Shown here one piece after another: positions 1 through 6,889 of a DNA stretch of 6,903 nucleotides (position 1 is the stretch's first letter; each line of letters begins with the position of its first letter). The position numbers and the translations under genes are program-made. Location: NCBI GenBank assembly GCA_035651635.1, contig DASRFK010000229.1, forward strand, positions 1 through 6,903, given 5' to 3'. A model generated the notes under the pieces. It saw nothing but the letters and a program-made list of their open reading frames with translations. It did not search any database and was not told the origin of the DNA. Source of the stretch: JANXQE01 sp035651635. GTDB lineage: Bacteria > Verrucomicrobiota > Verrucomicrobiia > Limisphaerales > UBA8199.

Positions 1-20
1 GCCGGATCCATCCGAATTCA
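1..20 (-). other. In-frame TGA inside the GH133 domain, with the reading frame continuing to the window edge
   Basis: The TGA (complement of 18-20) directly follows the codons for GTPN. Reading on in the same frame gives Ile-Arg-Met-Asp-Pro and the start of an Ala codon before the window ends. From memory of the GH133 family, GTPN is followed by Gly-Ile-Arg-Met-Asp-Pro in close relatives, so the TGA sits exactly where a Gly codon (GGA) is expected and one base (position 20) explains the change. The gene therefore very probably extends beyond the window. It may be a real nonsense mutation (pseudogene), a recent strain variant, or a base error near a contig end; the sequence alone cannot separate these. 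Confidence 0.7.
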
Positions 21-3000
21 GTTCGGGGTGCCTTGGATGTAATTGGACGCGATGCTTTTCAGGACGTCCAGTAAACTGCGCTCCGGCACGGGTCGAAGGG
101 CCTGCAAGTCCAGTTTGATTTCCTCGCAAACGACCCCAAACCAAAGCGGGGCATCGGTGGTGTCCCGGTTGGATGCGTCCTCGCCAAAGATTGTGTTCGG
201 CAGCGTGCCCTTATGTTCAAATCGGCCGAACGTTAAGAGCAATTGCTTCACATCCTCGGACCTCCCCGCCGAGAGCAAGCCGCGCGCCGCGATGAACGTG
301 TCGCGGCCCCAGTCCAAAAACCACGGATAACCCGCAATCACGGTTTTGCCGTTGGCGCGCGCCACGACAAACGCGCGGATGGCCTGCACCAGACTTTGCG
401 AGAAATCGTGCTTCAGTTCCAGGCCCTCTTCTGAGCCGCCAGCCTGGGAGCACTCCCGTTGACCGAACGAAGCCTTGGCCAGGTCAAGAAGCCGAGTCTC
501 CGGAAGCGCAGGATCTGCCGAGGCGACCAGAGTCGCGCTCGCCCCTTTGGCCAACGGCACCTCGAACCAGCCCGGGCTGAAGCCGTCGCCACTCGCGGTT
601 TGTCCGCGGCTCTGTTCGATTGGATGAGGGATATTCTCACTCCACTCCGGCTGCGGATGGTACACGCCATAATCCAGAAACACTTTGAGTGAACGGTCGG
701 CGGCAGGACCGAAAACAAACCCGGCCAAATGTTGCGCCGTTGCCGCCACCGCGTCGCCGGTCGGCGCGGGCTGCATCTCGGGGGTAAGCTGGAGGAAGCC
801 CGGCAAATCACGTGTGTGTGTGGAAAAATGGTGGTCCGCGCCGGGATTCCGTTTCGTTTCCCAATGAAAATTGCGGTCCTCGATATCAATCCGCACCGTG
901 AGCCTGACGTCGGCGGTCGGTGGCAATTGCTTGCCGCTCGCGTGCTCGGCGGTGGGCCGGCTGAATTGGAACGCGGTCGTGTTAAGCCCTTCCAGCATGT
1001 TGGCTGAAACACAGACCTCGACCGTCCGACCATCTCCCGCATTAGCCACAAAATGCCACGAGGCGGGCGGACCGGGCTCAAACCAGCGTAAGTTTCGGAA
1101 ATCCAGTGGTGATAAAAATCCATCGGCATTGACCCAAAGACGAATGCGTTTGGCGAAGACATGGCGATCCACCGGCAGACTGGGATGAAGGTTTGCCCCA
1201 AGAACGCAGTCGTACTTCGATTTGACGCGGCCCAAATCCACGCAAATCCGAGCCATTCCGCCTCGGCCGTTAGTTAACAGAACCAGGTCCTGTGGCTCCA
1301 GCGATTCAACCCCCAAGCGCTTCGCCGTCCGGCTCGGGGTAAGTTGAGCGGCGAGGAACCTGAGGTCGGCGTTTAGGCGCGGATCGGTCCCTCCATAGCG
1401 TTCGAGTTCGAGCGTGGCAGCGGCCGAGCTATCCCGTGGCGGGAACCATGCAATTTCGCCAATCCCGGTGGAAATCGATTCCGCCGTTTCAGCGTCTTTG
1501 GTTTCTGTGTTGGTCAGGATCGCCCGGAACCGGGCTGCGTCCTGAATGAGGAGCCAGTGTCCCGGAGGCACCATCGTCACCCGGCGGGCATCGGATACTC
1601 CCCAATAGGTGACACGTTGAAAAATCGAGCGCGATCGCGGGTTATGCAATTCCTTTAAAGATTCAGCCGGGAACTCACCTCGCCCAATGGCGCTCAGCGC
1701 GGACAGGAAACGAGCCGGGTCGCGATTGATGGCGGAGGCCAGTTCGGGCCAGGGCGGCAATTGAATCGATTCGGGCGGTAGCGCTTGTCCAATTGCCTTT
1801 GCTGCGCTGCCGGCCTGTGCCCGGAGGCGCCGGTAGTCCTCGCCTGCGAGACCACGCGGCACCGAGGTTGGGCTCAAACAATAGGCTCCAGCGGGCGGAA
1901 CACGCACCAGCACCGACCCGTCGGTCTGGAATTCCATTTCCGGTAAAGTTTGCCCAAGCAAATCGGTCCACCGGGTCAGGCGCGGGAGAGCTTGGGTGAA
2001 GTTTAAATTAGCGCGAAGGATTTGAGTTTGCGGGGGCCCAGGATGGTCGGGGAGCCTGGGGGCGTCGCCGCTGGTCGCGGTGGCAATCGGCTCGCGCGCA
2101 GCCGTGGGTGATTCAACGTTCAGATAAATGGAAGCCGGCTCAGTCAGAGAGGTATTCACCAGGACGACGACGCAATCCAGTCCTTCTTCGGACTCGCGGG
2201 CCAGGCCGTACACGGTTGAATCGCGCGGCGTGATTCGCGTCAGCCGCGCACCGTCAAAAAAGCACGGATTTTGGGCCAACAACCGGTTGAGTGCGGCCAG
2301 TTCAGGCAAGAGGTTGTCTGGGTTATCCCAGTCCAACGCGGTTCGCTCGTGGACTCGAATTTTTTCCGTGGCCAACCACTCGACTCCGGCAGTGAAACCG
2401 AATCCGCCGCTAACACTGGTCAAGGCGCAAAGGCGATTTCGCAACAAGGACCAGGCCCGGCCCTTGGCAGCCAGCCGATCGTTGTCATGCGTTTCACTGT
2501 AATGGACCAGTAGTCCCACTCGGGGCGCCTGCCGGGCGCAATGATCCAGGTAATCGGCTACCGCTGAAGCCGAATAATTCTGGAACAACTCGGAATAGGC
2601 CCATTGCATGCCGCCCTCGGTCAGTAGCGCCTCAGTGGCCTCCCAGGCACCGCCCAATCCCTCGAGAAGAAACAGGGTGTCGGGGAACTGCTGCTGGACT
2701 CGAGCCACAATGTACTGCCAGGCTGGCACCGGAACCATATAGCCGGCATCGCAGCGGAAGCCATCGACGCCGCGCCGGCACCAGGTCAAAAAAATCTCGG
2801 ACAGTTTGTCCCACAACTCGACATTCTGGTGCTTGAGTTCCACCAAATCTTCCCAGGTTACGCCCCAGGCGCCGGGGCTCGCAAAGGTGCCATCGCTGCG
2901 GCGAAGGAACCATTCAGGATGACGCTCCTGCAGAACGGATCCCCAGCCGGTATGATTTATCACGATATCCAGAAACACGGCGGCCCCGTGTTGGTGCGCC

Positions 3001-3731
3001 GCAAAGGTCAACTCCCGAAATTGGTCGAGTCCGGTCGAACGTTTATCGAACTCCACCAGGGCGGGATCGACCGCCGTCAGGTCCAAGGCGGCGTACGGGC
3101 TGCCGAACCGGCCAAAACGCGCATAGGTCGTGGGTGTCGGATTCACCGGCAGGAGATGCAAAATGCGGCAACCGAGCCGTTCGACAATGTGTGGCAGTTG
3201 TTTGGCCAGATCCCGCAACTTGCCGGATGCAGGCAGAACGGCGTAGCCAGCTTCATCGAGTATCGCTGTGGCGCGCCCCACCTCTTTGTCCAAACGCCTG
3301 GATGACCCAAACAGCCTGGTGAAAGCGCAGTACAGGATATTGCCGGTGCGATATTTGTCGGGATGTACGGATATGCCCAGATCGGGTCCCTCGGGCCAAC
3401 GTTGCCACCCGCGAGCATCGACCAGGTACGCTTTGGCCTTGTAGTAGCCGACATCGGTCAAAGGCAAATCAAGGGACCAGGCCGATCCATTCCAATTCAT
3501 GGGGATATCCCGCCAGGAACTCCCGGCAGCGGTCAAAGCTTGCGTGTGGGCCTCTAAAATTTCGCGGCGCAGCGCTGCTCCGCGGCCGAGATTCGTCCGC
3601 AGCAGTGCCCGTGATCCTTTGGGCGGCTTACCCCCGGCCTCGTCACGGAGTTCAAAATGCACTCGATCCCCCACAAAGCGGCATAGGCGCTCACCTGCTG
3701 GCGGAATCATCTTTGGGACAAACGACTGCAT
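18..3731 (-). CDS. Bifunctional glycogen debranching enzyme (GH13 + GDE_N + GH133), C-terminus cut by a premature TGA
   Basis: Predicted cytoplasmic enzyme that removes glycogen branches: the N-terminal GH13 domain should transfer short alpha-1,4 chains and the C-terminal GH133 domain should hydrolyse the remaining alpha-1,6 glucose, as in eukaryotic AGL. Seen in the 1237 residues: a beta-rich N-terminal region (about 10-125); a GH13 barrel with DIVINH at 255-260, GFRCD with nucleophile Asp328, acid/base Glu357 in LFLLEG, and HD at 415-416; a beta-rich region to about 620; a stretch LLTNGRGG (818-825) typical of the bacterial debranching-enzyme N domain; then GH133 motifs AGYPWFLDWGRDTF (1133-1146) and LPNTIFGEDASNRDTTDA (1177-1194). 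The ORF ends at YIQGTPN, only about 130 residues into a GH133 domain that is usually close to 400, so the later part of the barrel is missing. The start ATG is the only usual start codon before an upstream in-frame stop at 3789-3791; no good Shine-Dalgarno is visible. Family assignment is firm; whether the encoded protein is functional is not. Confidence 0.9.
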   Translation of the reverse strand: MQSFVPKMIPPAGERLCRFVGDRVHFELRDEAGGKPPKGSRALLRTNLGRGAALRREILEAHTQALTAAGSSWRDIPMNWNGSAWSLDLPLTDVGYYKAKAYLVDARGWQRWPEGPDLGISVHPDKYRTGNILYCAFTRLFGSSRRLDKEVGRATAILDEAGYAVLPASGKLRDLAKQLPHIVERLGCRILHLLPVNPTPTTYARFGRFGSPYAALDLTAVDPALVEFDKRSTGLDQFRELTFAAHQHGAAVFLDIVINHTGWGSVLQERHPEWFLRRSDGTFASPGAWGVTWEDLVELKHQNVELWDKLSEIFLTWCRRGVDGFRCDAGYMVPVPAWQYIVARVQQQFPDTLFLLEGLGGAWEATEALLTEGGMQWAYSELFQNYSASAVADYLDHCARQAPRVGLLVHYSETHDNDRLAAKGRAWSLLRNRLCALTSVSGGFGFTAGVEWLATEKIRVHERTALDWDNPDNLLPELAALNRLLAQNPCFFDGARLTRITPRDSTVYGLARESEEGLDCVVVLVNTSLTEPASIYLNVESPTAAREPIATATSGDAPRLPDHPGPPQTQILRANLNFTQALPRLTRWTDLLGQTLPEMEFQTDGSVLVRVPPAGAYCLSPTSVPRGLAGEDYRRLRAQAGSAAKAIGQALPPESIQLPPWPELASAINRDPARFLSALSAIGRGEFPAESLKELHNPRSRSIFQRVTYWGVSDARRVTMVPPGHWLLIQDAARFRAILTNTETKDAETAESISTGIGEIAWFPPRDSSAAATLELERYGGTDPRLNADLRFLAAQLTPSRTAKRLGVESLEPQDLVLLTNGRGGMARICVDLGRVKSKYDCVLGANLHPSLPVDRHVFAKRIRLWVNADGFLSPLDFRNLRWFEPGPPASWHFVANAGDGRTVEVCVSANMLEGLNTTAFQFSRPTAEHASGKQLPPTADVRLTVRIDIEDRNFHWETKRNPGADHHFSTHTRDLPGFLQLTPEMQPAPTGDAVAATAQHLAGFVFGPAADRSLKVFLDYGVYHPQPEWSENIPHPIEQSRGQTASGDGFSPGWFEVPLAKGASATLVASADPALPETRLLDLAKASFGQRECSQAGGSEEGLELKHDFSQSLVQAIRAFVVARANGKTVIAGYPWFLDWGRDTFIAARGLLSAGRSEDVKQLLLTFGRFEHKGTLPNTIFGEDASNRDTTDAPLWFGVVCEEIKLDLQALRPVPERSLLDVLKSIASNYIQGTPN

Positions 3732-4142
3732 TGTGCGTTTTGGGCAAAAACTGCGCGATTGCTGTGCTGTGTTCCAGCTCCAGGCCAGTTAGAATTGGTG
3801 AGTTCGCCCAGGAAATCAACTTCGTGGAGCGAAATTTGGGCAAAAGTGTCCGGAAGCTTGTCAGGAGTTTTAGTTGTGCCCGGAGTCGGAACAGGCGACC
3901 GCGTTACGGGAAAGCCCTGATGTGGACTGGCTTTGAATTGAAAATGCGCGGGCAAAAGGACGGTTTTAACCAAAGCACGAGGGTTGCGGTGCACGATTGC
4001 CGGAGAGGCCGCTCGCGCAGAAGTAACATGGCCAGAAGTTTGCTACAACTGACCTTGCCTGGCCCCGAATCAGCTGCGGCGATGCCCTGTAGCAAGCTGT
4101 AAAAGGGATGGATTGGGTCGTCCAGGCCAATTTTAGAGATAC
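3732..4142. other. Divergent intergenic region (411 bp) between the debranching enzyme and the pilus genes
   Basis: No convincing gene, RNA or terminator is visible. Because the flanking genes point away from each other, both promoters should lie here. For the debranching gene (minus strand), the best candidate pair is TTGATT (complement of 3814-3819) and TTCTAA (complement of 3789-3794), separated by 19 bases, which is weak. For the plus-strand genes I see no pair close to the sigma-70 consensus and no sigma-54 GG/GC element. The region contains three copies of GGGCAAAA, annotated separately. Several short ORFs cross it on both strands, but none shows a recognisable domain. Confidence 0.6.
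3738..3957 (+). repeat. Three dispersed GGGCAAAA copies, one forming a TTTTG-GG-CAAAA dyad
   Basis: GGGCAAAA occurs at 3742-3749, 3838-3845 and 3950-3957, all in the same orientation and all within noncoding DNA. The first two share the longer TTTGGGCAAAA (3739-3749 and 3835-3845), exactly 96 bases apart. The first copy extends to a perfect dyad, TTTTG (3738-3742) and CAAAA (3745-3749) around GG, ending six bases from the debranching-enzyme start codon, where a bound repressor could block expression. An operator role is inference; chance in a short region is possible. Confidence 0.3.
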
Positions 4143-4991
4143 ATGTCGAGCACATTAACGCAGAGTGAAGAAGCTCAACTGGCCCAGACAGTTGAGATGT
4201 TCGAGGTTATCACTCAATCACAACCGCACGATTACCAGTCTTTGGAAATCCTTAAAGAGGCCTACTCCAAGCTCGGCCGCGAGGGGGATGTGATTGGCAC
4301 GTCCAAACGAATTGCCCAGGCTTATGTCCAAATGGGGCAATTATCCTCTGCCATTCTCGAATACGAAACCGTCCTCCAGCGCCATCCCAACGACAAGGAC
4401 GTCCAGGCGGCCCTCAAAGAAATCGAGACCAAAGCCAATAATTTCCCACTCGAAACCCCCGCGGAATCCCCGCTCAAGAAAACCGGCGACACCATCACGA
4501 TGGCCAAGCCGACAGCGGCGGGCAAAACCGCCCAGGTTGACGTGGAAGACGGACGCCGGACAATGCACAAGCTGTTCGTTGATTCAAAAGTCATCACTCA
4601 AGGCGATTTCGATCTGTGCTGGCCTACGACCACAATGACACCATTGCCGGGCACAGTCATTGAGCCGTTCGTTCAGGTGCTCGCTGACAAAGGGATCTTG
4701 CCGGTCGAGAAATCGCTGAAAATGCTCTCGGACAAGTCCCGATTCGCTTTTATCCCGTTGCAACACTACGATATTGATATCGAGCTCGCCCGAACGTTCC
4801 CATCGGCTACCTGTCAGCGCTGGTGCGTCTTGCCCTTCGATCGGATGAGCAAGTCGGTCCTGGTCGCCACGGCCAATCCTTTTAATCAGCAAGCCGGACG
4901 TGAACTGGCGGCGGCCAGCGGCCAGCGGCTGCTCTGGTACTTGGTGCCGCCGGTCGAACTGATCAAGTACATCCGCAAAACCTACCGCTGA
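4143..4991 (+). CDS. TPR protein with a degenerate GspE/MshE N-terminal domain, no ATPase domain
   Basis: A 282-residue protein, probably an accessory or adaptor of the type IV pilus or type II secretion machine made with the downstream ATPase. Residues about 30-95 look like TPR helices (LKEAYSKLGREGDV, then AQAYVQMGQLSSAILEYETVLQRHPND), normally a protein-binding scaffold. Residues 96-135 form a Pro/Lys/Thr-rich linker. Residues 138-282 resemble the N-terminal domain of GspE/PilB/MshE ATPases: WCVLPFDR...LVATANP (227-246) lines up with YKVIPVSR...LAMADP (91-110) of the next protein. No Walker A, Walker B or zinc-binding cysteines follow, and it ends in TGA. No signal peptide or membrane segment is seen. 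ATG 4143 is chosen because a stop (TAG 4134-4136) lies in frame just upstream; AGAGA before it is a weak ribosome binding site. The TPR call is moderate and the GspE_N-like call good; the exact role is not known to me. Confidence 0.8.
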   Translation: MSSTLTQSEEAQLAQTVEMFEVITQSQPHDYQSLEILKEAYSKLGREGDVIGTSKRIAQAYVQMGQLSSAILEYETVLQRHPNDKDVQAALKEIETKANNFPLETPAESPLKKTGDTITMAKPTAAGKTAQVDVEDGRRTMHKLFVDSKVITQGDFDLCWPTTTMTPLPGTVIEPFVQVLADKGILPVEKSLKMLSDKSRFAFIPLQHYDIDIELARTFPSATCQRWCVLPFDRMSKSVLVATANPFNQQAGRELAAASGQRLLWYLVPPVELIKYIRKTYR

Positions 4992-5001
4992 ACCAACGCT
5001 C

Positions 5002-6744
5002 ATGCCTCCGGTCAAAACATTTGGTGAACGTATCGCCGATGCCCTCGTTGAGGACGGCCTGCTGACGGCCAAGCAGGTCGAAGAGCTGCTCGACCAGCAG
5101 AAGAAGGAAGGCACGCGGCTGCTGAAGCTGCTGCTGGAAAAGTCTTACGTCAGCGAACAGGACATGGCCATTTCGATGGGACGCGTGCTCAACGTGCCCC
5201 CGGTCAATCTACCCCGCATCAGCATCCCGCTCGAAGTGGCCGACTTGCTTCCGCGCGAAGTGGCCAATTCCTACAAAGTCATTCCGGTCTCCCGTTTAGA
5301 GAACAAGTTGTTCCTGGCGATGGCCGACCCGCTCAACGTCTTGGCGGTCGACGACGTGCGGCGCATCACCAAGCTCGAGGTCGCTCCGCTGATCGCCTCG
5401 GAAAAGGCCATTCTCGACAAACTCAACCATGTCGATGCCGCCCGCAGCGGCAGCATGGAAGACATCATTAAAGATGCCGCCAAGCAGCAGGCCGACGCCG
5501 AAGAGGTCGACGAAAACGTTGAGGTCTCGCGGGAGGCCATGGAAGAGGTCAACCTCGATCAATTGGCCGCCTCGAGCGAAGAAGCCCCGGTCATCAAGTT
5601 GGCCAATCTAATCCTGGTGCAGGCCGTCAAAGACCATGCCAGCGACGTCCACATTGAGCCGTTCGAAAAAAATGTGCGTTTGCGTTACCGCGTCGACGGC
5701 GTGCTCACCGACGCCACGCCGCCTCCCAAGCAAATGCAATTGGCACTGGCCTCGCGCTTTAAGATCATGAGCAGCCTCGATATCGCCGAGCGGCGCTTGC
5801 CTCAGGACGGCCGCATGCGCATTCGAGTGGGTGGCAAAGATTATGATTTGCGCGTGTCCATCATGCCCACGGTGCACGGCGAGAAGATCGTGCTGCGCTT
5901 GCTGGATAAATCCAACCTTTCAGCCAGCATCGACAAGCTGGGCCTGGACAGCGACACGTTCTCCCAATTCAAAACGGCCATCGATGCTCCGCATGGCCTG
6001 ATCCTGGTGACCGGACCAACCGGTTCGGGAAAAACCACCACGCTCTATTCAGCGCTCAACGAACTGAATAATCCAGTCTACAACATCATCACGGTGGAAG
6101 ACCCGGTTGAATTCCAGGTGCCCGGGATCAACCAGGTGCCCGTCAAAAAGGAGATCGGCTTATCCTTTGCCAATGCTCTACGCTCGATTCTGCGCCAGGA
6201 CCCGGACATTATCATGATTGGTGAAATTCGCGATACCGAGACCGCCGAGATCGCGGTCGAGGCCGCCCTCACCGGTCACCAGGTGCTCAGCACGATGCAC
6301 TGTAACGACGCGCCAGGGGCAATCGCGCGTCTGGATGACATGGGCATTGCTCCCTTCCTGATTTCCTCCTCGGTAATTCTCGCTTGTGCCCAACGGCTCA
6401 TGCGCCGCATCTGCTCGCATTGCAAGGAACCCGTCACCTATCCTTCGAAAATGTATCAGGATCTCTCCATCGACCCGAGCATCTTTGACGGTGTGACCCT
6501 TTATCGTGGACGCGGCTGCGAGCGGTGCAAAAATTCCGGCTACTCAGGCCGACTGGCCATCATCGAGGCGATGACGGTTTCCGATGAACTGCGCAAGCTG
6601 ATCATCGCCCGCGCCAACTCTCGTGAGATGGGCAAAGTGGCCATCGGCCAGGGCATGCGGACACTGCGTATGGTGGCCTTGGACCGCGTGCGCGAGGGAG
6701 TCTCGACCCTGGAACAGGTTCTGGTCCTGACCGCGAGCCACTAA
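5002..6744 (+). CDS. pilB: PilB/GspE-family type IV pilus (or type II secretion) assembly ATPase
   Basis: Hexameric cytoplasmic ATPase that drives pilin or pseudopilin polymerisation at the inner-membrane platform. The 580 residues match the usual length. A GspE/MshE N-terminal domain covers about 5-142, followed by an acidic linker (about 150-195). The ATPase core begins at APVIKLANLIL (195-205) with SDVHIEP and LRYRVDG (227-233). Walker A is GPTGSGKT (338-345), the Asp box ITVEDPVE (363-370), Walker B DIIMIGEIRD (402-411) and the His box GHQVLSTMH (425-433). Two CxxC pairs (Cys471/474 and Cys506/509) form the zinc-binding site of extension ATPases, which the retraction ATPase PilT lacks. 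It starts 10 bases after the previous stop, so co-transcription is likely; no clear Shine-Dalgarno is visible, which may mean translational coupling. PilB rather than GspE is an inference, since no pilC, pilT or pilin gene is in the window. Confidence 0.93.
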   Translation: MPPVKTFGERIADALVEDGLLTAKQVEELLDQQKKEGTRLLKLLLEKSYVSEQDMAISMGRVLNVPPVNLPRISIPLEVADLLPREVANSYKVIPVSRLENKLFLAMADPLNVLAVDDVRRITKLEVAPLIASEKAILDKLNHVDAARSGSMEDIIKDAAKQQADAEEVDENVEVSREAMEEVNLDQLAASSEEAPVIKLANLILVQAVKDHASDVHIEPFEKNVRLRYRVDGVLTDATPPPKQMQLALASRFKIMSSLDIAERRLPQDGRMRIRVGGKDYDLRVSIMPTVHGEKIVLRLLDKSNLSASIDKLGLDSDTFSQFKTAIDAPHGLILVTGPTGSGKTTTLYSALNELNNPVYNIITVEDPVEFQVPGINQVPVKKEIGLSFANALRSILRQDPDIIMIGEIRDTETAEIAVEAALTGHQVLSTMHCNDAPGAIARLDDMGIAPFLISSSVILACAQRLMRRICSHCKEPVTYPSKMYQDLSIDPSIFDGVTLYRGRGCERCKNSGYSGRLAIIEAMTVSDELRKLIIARANSREMGKVAIGQGMRTLRMVALDRVREGVSTLEQVLVLTASH

Positions 6745-6775
6745 GAGCGTGTTTTAAAATTCGGTTTGGAGTCCC

Positions 6776-6798
6776 GCCTTTAGGCTAATGCCTTTCGG
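6776..6798. repeat. Short palindrome GCCT-TT-AGGC with a partial second copy
   Basis: GCCT (6776-6779) and AGGC (6782-6785) are inverted around TT. After TAAT a second GCCT follows (6790-6793), so the central AGGC can pair with either side; GCCTTTAGG and GCCTTTCGG are also near-identical direct repeats. From memory, palindromes containing CCGCCTTTAGGCGG are scattered through intergenic DNA of some Verrucomicrobiota, and this looks like a decayed relative. That resemblance is a recollection and unverified. Confidence 0.3.
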
Positions 6799-6858
6799 TA
6801 ATTCAGCTGACCTAGCGTTGGATAGCCGTGCCCAGCCGCACCGAGATTTAGATTAGGT

Positions 6859-6889
6859 AGGCAATTTTTGCCTGGTACTTTTAGAAAAG
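6859..6889 (+). terminator. Weak candidate terminator or operator: two adjacent small dyads
   Basis: AGGCAA (6859-6864) pairs perfectly with TTGCCT (6868-6873) across a TTT loop. Just after it CTTTT (6878-6882) mirrors AAAAG (6885-6889) around AG. The first stem is six base pairs with only three G-C pairs and is not followed directly by a run of T, so it is a poor intrinsic terminator. It lies about 115 bases behind the pilB stop. A regulatory site for a downstream gene is equally possible. Confidence 0.22.

Noticed and set aside
4..19. BamHI (GGATCC, 4-9) and EcoRI (GAATTC, 14-19) sites close together at the window edge, suggesting a cloning polylinker.
   Set aside because: In the debranching-enzyme frame these bases encode Ile-Arg-Met-Asp-Pro, the residues expected at this point of the GH133 domain, so the sequence is most likely native.
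18..20. TGA read as glycine (code 25, SR1/Gracilibacteria) or as selenocysteine.
   Set aside because: No other in-frame TGA occurs in the 3.7-kb and 1.7-kb coding regions, the 282-residue gene ends in TGA with the next gene starting 10 bases later, and selenocysteine at a glycine position makes no sense.
413..1201. Minus-strand ORF of 262 codons in another frame within the debranching gene.
   Set aside because: It lies wholly inside the real gene and is rich in Arg, Pro and Ser, as expected of an out-of-frame shadow.
3605..4102. Plus-strand ORF of 165 codons crossing into the intergenic region.
   Set aside because: Its first part is antisense to the debranching-enzyme coding sequence, no domain is recognisable, and the composition looks random (Arg/Ser-rich).
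3707..4155. Two minus-strand ORFs (3707-3994 and 3904-4155) in the divergent intergenic region.
   Set aside because: They overlap each other and the start regions of both real genes, have no recognisable motif and no ribosome binding site, and fit chance ORFs in G+C-rich DNA.
4108..4158. Small ORF (16 codons) preceded by AAAAGGG and overlapping the start of the TPR gene, a possible leader peptide.
   Set aside because: The purine run touches the ATG, too close for a ribosome binding site, and the peptide has no leader-like codon run.
4584..5114. Minus-strand ORF of 176 codons spanning the junction of the two pilus genes.
   Set aside because: It is antisense to two genes with clear or likely domains and shows no domain of its own.
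6788..6856. Small ORF of 22 codons behind pilB.
   Set aside because: No ribosome binding site, no recognisable peptide features, and it starts inside the palindromic segment.
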